Shown in pieces: positions 21,371 to 27,074 of a DNA stretch of 27,074 nt; positions within the stretch are counted from its first letter, which is position 1, and each line of letters opens with the position of its first letter. The translations under genes were made by a program, and so were the position numbers. The notes under the pieces are model-generated. The model ran no database searches. It was not told the DNA's origin and saw only the letters and a list, made by a program, of their open reading frames with translations. The DNA is from a virus. The stretch covers positions 1-27,074 of the IMG/VR virus record IMGVR_UViG_3300021092_000166; one strand, 5' to 3'.

Positions 21371-22042
21371 GTGAAAGTATTTATTATAACAATTGAAGGG
21401 ATGGATTCATCAGAGCGTTTAGCGGCTAAAGCTTTTGAGTCAGCTAAACAATTCGGTTATGAGGCTTTTTATTTTGCAGCGTATACCAAAGACGATTCTC
21501 TATCATTGTTTGAGGATCATAATATAAAACCTGTTTGGGACTATAATATTCCTTATTTTGATCTATACAATAAATGGACTTCCGTTCCTGGTACTAGGGG
21601 ATGTTTTGCTTCACATTATGCGTTGTGGAATATTTGCGTAGAATTTAATGAGCCTATCATCATTTTGGAACACGATGCTATATTGTTGAGAGAATGGTCA
21701 AGCCCAGAATGGAGTGACGTTCTTCATCTTGATTGGGAGGGATCAATCCGCCGTAGAAAAATGCGAAATGGTTTTGATCAATACTGCACTGTTCAAGAAA
21801 ATTCTGTTTTTAGAATGGGTTTCTCTCCTGGTGAAGCTTCTGGTGTGCATTCCATGAATTGCACCTATGCTTATGCGATAAATCCAAACGGTGCAAAAAA
21901 GTTAATAAATGAAACAAAAATAAATGGTTGGTTTGCATCTGATAGGTTTATCCGTGAACCAATTGTTAGTATAGAAACTATACATCCAAAAATAGCGGAA
22001 GAACAACCTGAAGCTATAGAGATGTTTACAACAGCTTTTTGA
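21371..22042 (+). CDS. GT25-like glycosyltransferase
   Basis: This 223-residue protein resembles the GT25 (LPS biosynthesis) family. It begins KVFIITIEG, has RGCFASHYALW at 76-86, and EHDA at 100-103 after a hydrophobic strand, the usual GT25 layout. A late AYAINPNGAKKLI also fits. The GTG start has AAGGA five bases upstream. It opens the glycan cassette 20 bases after the tRNA. Confidence 0.82.
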   Translation: MKVFIITIEGMDSSERLAAKAFESAKQFGYEAFYFAAYTKDDSLSLFEDHNIKPVWDYNIPYFDLYNKWTSVPGTRGCFASHYALWNICVEFNEPIIILEHDAILLREWSSPEWSDVLHLDWEGSIRRRKMRNGFDQYCTVQENSVFRMGFSPGEASGVHSMNCTYAYAINPNGAKKLINETKINGWFASDRFIREPIVSIETIHPKIAEEQPEAIEMFTTAF

Positions 22043-22050
22043 GGAGTGTC

Positions 22051-22731
22051 ATGGTAGAAGATTGGTATGGGCAGACGGTAATTGTTACTGCTGTTACTGG
22101 AGAGTATGATCATTGTCTTACTCAGAATCATATACATGGCGTAGATTATGTTTATTTTACTGATGGAAAAAATTCTTTTGATGCCCCAAAACCATGGAAG
22201 GTGGAGCTTTTGGGCGATGAGCATTTGGATAGTAGACGTAGATCCAAGAGACCAAAGCTGAATCCGCATTCAATACCAATCTTGAATAACTATAAATATA
22301 TGATATGGATAGATGGCTCAATGGCTGTTATCAATATGAATTTTGTTTCTGAAATAATGTCGTATATGAAAAATGGTTTTGTTGCTTCACCTCATTTTGA
22401 TGGTAGACATTGCGCCTACGGAGAAGCTACCATTAGGCCGCCAAAATACGCAAAAGAGCCACTTGATGAACAGGTGGCATCTTATGTTGCTGAAGGTTTT
22501 CCAACAGAATATGGCTTATATGAATGCGGTGTGTCCGCTAGAGATTTAACTAATCCAAAAGTTAAAGAACTTGGAGAGCTTTGGCATCAACAAAATCTAA
22601 CATGGTCATATCAGGATCAGGTAAGTTTCCCTTACTGTTTATGGAAAACTCAATTTCAGCCAGATGTACTACCAAAAAGCTGGAGAGATATGGGTTGGCT
22701 ATATTTATCGGCACATAAGAACGCAGATTGA
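22051..22731 (+). CDS. DUF616-like glycosyltransferase
   Basis: This 226-residue protein matches the DUF616 (TOD1/MUCI70-like) pattern: YVYFTDG at 34-39, a basic RRRSKRPKLNPH stretch at 62-73, and YMIWIDGSM with the acidic D88 at 83-91. Later, ECGVSARD and a YQDQVSFPYCLW segment are typical of the domain. The ATG at 22051 follows GAGGAG closely. The family is assumed to transfer sugars; the substrate is unknown. Confidence 0.78.
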   Translation: MVEDWYGQTVIVTAVTGEYDHCLTQNHIHGVDYVYFTDGKNSFDAPKPWKVELLGDEHLDSRRRSKRPKLNPHSIPILNNYKYMIWIDGSMAVINMNFVSEIMSYMKNGFVASPHFDGRHCAYGEATIRPPKYAKEPLDEQVASYVAEGFPTEYGLYECGVSARDLTNPKVKELGELWHQQNLTWSYQDQVSFPYCLWKTQFQPDVLPKSWRDMGWLYLSAHKNAD

Positions 22732-22774
22732 TGTAATTGGAAGAATCAAAGAGATTCTTACATGAGATTTAAAG

Positions 22775-23455
22775 ATGGCTATACTATTTGTAACTTACGC
22801 AAATGATAAGTTTTCTGACAAGCAGCTTGCCCTATGTCAAAAAGCTGTTTTAAATAATTTTAAAATAGCACCCTATACAGAGCATTGGTTTCAGAGAACA
22901 GATTTTTATAAATCAAATAAAAAAATTTTAGATCAAACACGTGGTGCTGGATATTGGTTGTGGAAACCTTATATTATAAAGCATGCCCTAGAAACATTTG
23001 CTGATGATGACGATACTGTTTTCTATATTGATTCTGGAGACGTATTTCATTCGCAGCTAGATGATATTTCTTTTGAATCAGAATTGATAAGTCAGATGAA
23101 TAATGTAGATCAATTATTTATCACTTATGGAAACAACAACGCAAAGTGGACTAAACGAGATTGTTTTGTTTATATGGATTGTGATTCAGAAAAATACTGG
23201 TCAGCTAGTCAGTTGGAGGCTGGAGTATCTTTTTGGAAAAATAAAAAGTCATCTATTAGTTTATTAAATGAATGGCTACATTATTGTTTGGACGAAAGAA
23301 TATTAACAGATATACAAAATGTATCTGGCAAAGATAACCTTCCTTCATTTCAGGATCATAGACATGATCAAAGCATACTTACCAATCTTGTGGTAAAATA
23401 TAATCTTAAAGTCGATAATGGAAAAATTAGAAAGTACACATTCCCAAATGCATAG
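22775..23455 (+). CDS. Glycosyltransferase-like protein
   Basis: This 226-residue protein has the blocks GAGYWLWKPYII at 57-68 and YIDSGD at 84-89, which are seen in a group of putative capsule or surface-polysaccharide glycosyltransferases. HDQSILTNL near the end is also typical. No clear ribosome site is seen; a 43-base gap before it holds a seven-base-pair hairpin (22741-22759) of unknown meaning. Confidence 0.75.
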   Translation: MAILFVTYANDKFSDKQLALCQKAVLNNFKIAPYTEHWFQRTDFYKSNKKILDQTRGAGYWLWKPYIIKHALETFADDDDTVFYIDSGDVFHSQLDDISFESELISQMNNVDQLFITYGNNNAKWTKRDCFVYMDCDSEKYWSASQLEAGVSFWKNKKSSISLLNEWLHYCLDERILTDIQNVSGKDNLPSFQDHRHDQSILTNLVVKYNLKVDNGKIRKYTFPNA

Positions 23456-24254
23456 TCTTATATTAACAGTACACAATAAAGATTTTCTTTTAAAAACCGT
23501 ATTAAATAACATCAAAAAATTTACATCAGGAAATTATGAATTGATTATTGTTCTTGATGGATGTGATGATAAGTCTGAAGAAATAGCTGTATCTTTTTCT
23601 AAAAAGTTTAATAAAAATATCAGCATACTATATGCGGATAATGTTTTTGAGACAAAAGCAAACAACATTGGATTAAAGCACGCTCGGGGCGATAAGGTTG
23701 TCATCATCCAAGATGACATGGTTATAAATGAGCAAGACTGGAATCTTAGAATGGAAAAGCCTTTTGGTTTTTCTGATGTCTTTGCAGTGACTGCTAGAAC
23801 TGCTCACGACTGGAGATATAACCCTAATTCAAAGCACATATATGTTACAGAAAATTTAGATAATTGTTGGTGCGACATATTAGTTCATACTAACCACGCT
23901 GATAAAAATAGTATTAACAGAGAAACATTTGCTATTAGAAGTTCCGTTAATCGTGGACCACTAATGATAGACCATGATATTTTATGTAAACTAGATTATC
24001 TTGATGAGGATTATTCTCCTCAAGAACTAGATGATCACGATCTTTGTTACAGAGCTTTTAAATATTTTGGAAAAGTTGCTGGGTTTTACTGGATTGATTA
24101 TATTTCAGACTATTCTTGGGGAGGCACGAGAAAAACTGGTTCCGTTGGCAGCTGGCTATATGAGGCTAATCATAAAAATATGAAATTATTATATAATAGA
24201 CATAAAGAATTAATCTTAACTGAAGATCATAATGAGAATAGGAGATTATCATAA
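23448..24254 (+). CDS. Glycosyltransferase family 2
   Basis: This 268-residue protein is a GT-A glycosyltransferase. The first strand SLILTVHNKDFLL, the loop LDGCDDKSEE at 36-45 and QDDM at 88-91 (the DXD) are in the usual order, with HARGDKVV between. The ATG at 23448 overlaps the previous stop by eight bases and places the first beta strand correctly; the ATG at 23418 is an alternative that adds ten residues. Acceptor unknown. Confidence 0.85.
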   Translation: MHSLILTVHNKDFLLKTVLNNIKKFTSGNYELIIVLDGCDDKSEEIAVSFSKKFNKNISILYADNVFETKANNIGLKHARGDKVVIIQDDMVINEQDWNLRMEKPFGFSDVFAVTARTAHDWRYNPNSKHIYVTENLDNCWCDILVHTNHADKNSINRETFAIRSSVNRGPLMIDHDILCKLDYLDEDYSPQELDDHDLCYRAFKYFGKVAGFYWIDYISDYSWGGTRKTGSVGSWLYEANHKNMKLLYNRHKELILTEDHNENRRLS

Positions 24255-25237
24255 TGAAAATTTTAATTACTGGAGCAGGTGGATTTATTGGTGGACACCT
24301 AACGAAAAAGCTTTTGCAAGAGGGGCACACTGTAACGGCTGTAGATAAGAAGAATTCAATAGAATGGTATCAACTTCACAACGATGCCCATAATATAACT
24401 AGTGATGTTTCTATAGCAAATAATTGCGATGCTCTGACTAAGACAATGGATCGTGTTTATAATCTTTCAGCCAATATGGGTGGTATGGGATTTATTGAAA
24501 ACAATAAGGCAGACTGTATGATGACCGTATTAATCAACACAAATCTGATAGATGCCGCTAGAAAAAATGGTGTAGAAAGTTATTTATATACATCTTCGGC
24601 ATGCGTATACAACGCTGGAAAACAATCGTCCGCTGATGTTACAGCCTTAAAGGAAGAGGATGCTTATCCTGCTCAGTCAGAAGATGGTTATGGTTGGGAA
24701 AAATTGTTTTCAGAAAGAATGTGCAGACATTTTATGGAGGATTATGGAATTAAAACCCATGTCGCTAGATACCATAATGTTTATGGACCATATGGAACTT
24801 ATAAAGGTGGAAGAGAAAAAGCTCCAGCAGCTATTATAAGAAAGGTCATTGAAGCTAAACTTTCTGGTAATCATGAAATTGAGGTTTGGGGAGACGGTGA
24901 GCAGACTAGATCTTTTATGTATATTGATGATTGTGTTCGTGGAACCTGGGAGCTTTCTAACTCAACATTGCATACGCCGGTTAACATAGGTAGCGCAGAG
25001 TTAGTAACAATCAATCAGCTAGTATCTATCGCTGAAGATATTGCTGGAATTAAAGTTAAAAGAAATTACAATCTTGATGCACCTCAGGGTGTGCGTGGTA
25101 GAAATAGTGATAATACTTTATTCCGTAGCACGTTTGGGTGGGAGCCTAGTATTACATTGACAGATGGCATGGAAAAAACATACGAGTGGATTTACAATCG
25201 TATGACAGATGACCCAATGGGCTGGAAGAAGAAATGA
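24254..25237 (+). CDS. GDP-mannose 3,5-epimerase-like protein
   Basis: This 327-residue short-chain dehydrogenase-type enzyme is closest in motifs to GDP-mannose 3,5-epimerase, which makes GDP-L-galactose and GDP-L-gulose. The NAD site is GAGGFIG at 7-13. ANMGGMGFIENN at 73-84, SSACVY with C117, Y146-x3-K150, GGREKAP with K189, and WGDGEQTRS with R219 follow the order known for that enzyme. TAATG links it to the preceding gene. Other sugar epimerases share the NAD site but not the MGGMGF and GREKAP blocks. Confidence 0.86.
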   Translation: MKILITGAGGFIGGHLTKKLLQEGHTVTAVDKKNSIEWYQLHNDAHNITSDVSIANNCDALTKTMDRVYNLSANMGGMGFIENNKADCMMTVLINTNLIDAARKNGVESYLYTSSACVYNAGKQSSADVTALKEEDAYPAQSEDGYGWEKLFSERMCRHFMEDYGIKTHVARYHNVYGPYGTYKGGREKAPAAIIRKVIEAKLSGNHEIEVWGDGEQTRSFMYIDDCVRGTWELSNSTLHTPVNIGSAELVTINQLVSIAEDIAGIKVKRNYNLDAPQGVRGRNSDNTLFRSTFGWEPSITLTDGMEKTYEWIYNRMTDDPMGWKKK

Positions 25238-25332
25238 AAATAAGACCAGCAGATAAGCTTTCCCAAACTCATCATTTAACTTGGCGATATCCGTTTATAT
25301 GGGAAAACTGGGAAAGAAATGCTGTCCTATAG
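25234..25332 (+). CDS. Very short frame between epimerase and GT11 (32 residues)
   Basis: This frame begins in an ATGA with the epimerase stop and runs 14 bases into the next gene. The product is rich in tryptophan and histidine (LTWRYPFIWENWE). It fills the only gap between the two genes, but the ribosome site is weak (GGAAGAAG). It could be a small peptide or a remnant. Confidence 0.35.
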   Translation: MKIRPADKLSQTHHLTWRYPFIWENWERNAVL

Positions 25333-26092
25333 TAGACTTGGGCTAAACGGTCGTCTTGGAAATCAGATGTTCCAATACGCATCCCTTAGAGGGATTGCGC
25401 ATTCTAACAATTATGATTTTATTATTCCCGCAAATCGTCATCAACTTTTTGATCTTTTTGAAATGAATGAGGCCTCTAATAGGTTAGGTAATAATTTTCC
25501 TAGTCAAACTTTTAATGAACCACATTTTCATTTTGATGAAAATTTTATGAAAGGATTTCCTGATAATATAGATTTATTTGGATACTTTCAAACTGAAAAA
25601 TATTTTAAAAACATAGAAAATATTATTAGGAATGAGTTTGCTTTTAAGGCAGAAATAGTTGAGGCAGCAGATAGGTATTCTGAAATATTTAGTGATCACA
25701 AAGTTTTTTCTATTCACTTTAGAAGAACTGATTATTTAAATAATCCAGATGCACATCCTACGCCAAGCCAAGAATATTATGAATCTGCTATCAGTCTTTT
25801 TAATGACTATGATTTTGGTATTGTTTTTTCTGATGATATTAATTGGTGTAAATCTTTGTCATTATTGGATTCAGATAGGTTTGTTTTTTCTCATAACCAT
25901 CATTTTATTGATTTGTATTTAATGACCCAGTGTCATTCTAATATTATAGCTAATAGCTCTTTTAGCTGGTGGGGAGCGTGGCTTAATAAGAATAATAATA
26001 ACTCCGTTATAGTCCCACCAGTTTGGTTTGGCCCGAAAATAGGTGCCGATACAAAGGATCTAATACCTGAAGATTGGACTATTCTTCGATAA
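25319..26092 (+). CDS. GT11 alpha-1,2-fucosyltransferase-like protein
   Basis: This 257-residue protein has the GT11 signature: NGRLGNQMFQYA at 10-21, HFRRTDY at 133-139 (the HxRRxD donor site), FSDD at 170-173 and SSFSWWGAWL at 213-222. The family transfers L-fucose from GDP-L-fucose. Because the gene next door would make GDP-L-galactose rather than GDP-L-fucose, the true donor could be that sugar; this is inference. The ATG at 25319 has only a weak GGGAAAG site. Confidence 0.9.
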   Translation: MLSYSRLGLNGRLGNQMFQYASLRGIAHSNNYDFIIPANRHQLFDLFEMNEASNRLGNNFPSQTFNEPHFHFDENFMKGFPDNIDLFGYFQTEKYFKNIENIIRNEFAFKAEIVEAADRYSEIFSDHKVFSIHFRRTDYLNNPDAHPTPSQEYYESAISLFNDYDFGIVFSDDINWCKSLSLLDSDRFVFSHNHHFIDLYLMTQCHSNIIANSSFSWWGAWLNKNNNNSVIVPPVWFGPKIGADTKDLIPEDWTILR

Positions 26093-26136
26093 AACAATTA
26101 CTATATCCTTGTGTTTACTATGATAAGGAGTAGGTA

Positions 26137-26340
26137 ATGGCAGGTAAAAAACCAGCAAAAAAGAATTATGCAAATACCTCAACCGCTGTTCAAAAAGTCG
26201 AGCAGAAGGGTAAACCAGTCTTATTTTATGGTATATCCGGTGTTAAATTTCATTGTGCATCTTGTAGCAGAGAATTTATTAGAGGTATGGTTTATGAGCA
26301 TAATAATCAGAGATTCTGCTCTAGAAAATGTATTAAATAA
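26137..26340 (+). CDS. Small zinc-finger protein
   Basis: This 67-residue protein has a basic N-terminus (KKPAKKNY) and a cysteine site CASC at about 46-49 with CSRKC near the end, probably one zinc finger. AAGGAG precedes the ATG. Function unknown. Confidence 0.72.
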   Translation: MAGKKPAKKNYANTSTAVQKVEQKGKPVLFYGISGVKFHCASCSREFIRGMVYEHNNQRFCSRKCIK

Positions 26341-26355
26341 TAATCGGAGAATGTA

Positions 26356-27074
26356 ATGACAGCAGACTTAAATGAAGTAAAGGCGCGTTTTCCAAAGGGC
26401 TATTCACCCCCCCGCGCTGACAATAATGCATTTGAATCTAATGATTTGGTTAATTTAAAAAATCAAGCACATGGAGTCAATACTAACCATGGATGGAAGT
26501 TACACGCAGATCTTAAGGCAGAGCTCACGCAAGAAGACGCTTTTGCAAAGATGGGATTAAAACTCAAGGATCCCTCAAAAGGGATAATGGGAGGCGCTGA
26601 TGTTATTGATCAAGAACTTTTCTCAAATTTTCAGAAAAGAACAAGTGCTCTTGGAGTTAACCTTGCGGGTATGGATTCAAGAGAGCGCTTAAAATGGTTC
26701 TATAAATTCATGCTAAGAGCTGGTGAGCGCGGTGCAGAAAAATTTGTTGATCCTAATGATACTTTGAGATTAGTTGAACTACTAGGAGAAAATGATATAG
26801 GATTTAAAACTAGCTCTGCGTATAGACCAGGAAGACAATTTACCTTCTATGCTCAAACTATAGAAGAAAGAGATAGGATTATTGGCATTGTAGAAGGAAG
26901 CGATCTTTTTGATCGTCTCGAAGATCAATACGATCCTAATTATCGCAAAACAGTAGATTATAATGTTGAGCAAAAGAATGCCCCCATTTCTCAGAAAACA
27001 TCTGGTAGATTTACCACAGATTATCTTAATCCATATTACGTTGATGATAATGGGCGTCCATATTTAGATTTACA
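26356..27074 (+). CDS. Unrecognised phage protein (3' partial)
   Basis: An open frame from an ATG at 26356, with GGAG six bases upstream, runs without a stop for 239 codons to the right edge. The product is hydrophilic and charged, starting with EVKARFPKGYSPPRADN, and includes MDSRERLKWFYKFMLRAGERG. No signal peptide, membrane segment or known motif is seen. It may be a structural or assembly protein, as it follows the glycan cassette, but that is a guess. Confidence 0.8.
   Translation, partial: MTADLNEVKARFPKGYSPPRADNNAFESNDLVNLKNQAHGVNTNHGWKLHADLKAELTQEDAFAKMGLKLKDPSKGIMGGADVIDQELFSNFQKRTSALGVNLAGMDSRERLKWFYKFMLRAGERGAEKFVDPNDTLRLVELLGENDIGFKTSSAYRPGRQFTFYAQTIEERDRIIGIVEGSDLFDRLEDQYDPNYRKTVDYNVEQKNAPISQKTSGRFTTDYLNPYYVDDNGRPYLDL

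Noticed and set aside
26168-26356. Alternative frame over the small zinc-finger gene
   Set aside because: It is out of frame with the Cys motif and lacks the ribosome site at 26125-26131.
1-27074. CRISPR arrays, insertion sequences or an integrase with attachment sites
   Set aside because: No regularly spaced repeats, no transposase or recombinase motif, and no duplicated tRNA end were seen.

Overview
The window looks like part of a tailed double-stranded DNA bacteriophage genome that is AT-rich. Genes are packed end to end, many sharing ATGA or TAATG junctions, and all but one read rightward. Bacterial-type promoters, Rho-independent terminators and Shine-Dalgarno sites show that the host is a bacterium. 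Three features point, without proof, to an actinobacterial host: a DNA glycosylase fragment resembling the actinobacterial MSMEG_6728 type, an M15 endolysin of a kind common in Actinobacteria, and two apparently leaderless promoters. A low-GC aquatic actinobacterium would fit, but no host marker is decisive.

Layout. Positions 1-990 hold a DNA repair glycosylase (5' end outside the window), a nucleoside deoxyribosyltransferase-like protein and a small GC-rich gene closed by a very strong terminator. Positions 1006-3005 hold two glycosyltransferase-like genes and a helix-turn-helix plus nuclease protein that resembles a free-standing homing endonuclease. Positions 2983-12358 form one long replication and recombination operon: a DnaB-like helicase, a RecB/Cas4-type protein with a decayed active site, an HD phosphohydrolase, a primase that seems to fuse a PriS-like core to a PriL-like iron-sulphur tail, a full bacterial-type DnaE polymerase, several small zinc-ribbon proteins, and an intact Cas4-like nuclease. 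A bidirectional terminator ends it.

Positions 12405-12690 are a control node: one short leftward gene with a leaderless promoter, back to back with a rightward promoter that carries an operator-like inverted repeat. The rightward operon (12690-16859) encodes an endonuclease, a sigma factor-like protein, a helical protein, RNase H, a deoxynucleotide kinase with its own leaderless extended -10 promoter, and an AT-hook protein. Positions 16942-20371 hold a cluster of very small lysine-rich proteins interleaved with lysis genes (membrane proteins, an M15 endolysin with a peptidoglycan-binding domain, a lipoprotein).

Positions 20492-21351 hold a DEDD exonuclease with a zinc ribbon and a tRNA-Ser(GCU). 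Positions 21371-26092 form a glycan cassette: four glycosyltransferase-like genes, a GDP-mannose 3,5-epimerase-like enzyme and a GT11 fucosyltransferase-like enzyme. The window closes with a small zinc-finger protein and a larger unrecognised gene that runs off the right edge. No integrase, CRISPR array, insertion sequence, capsid, portal or terminase gene was recognised. All family assignments come from reading motifs by eye, not from database searches.
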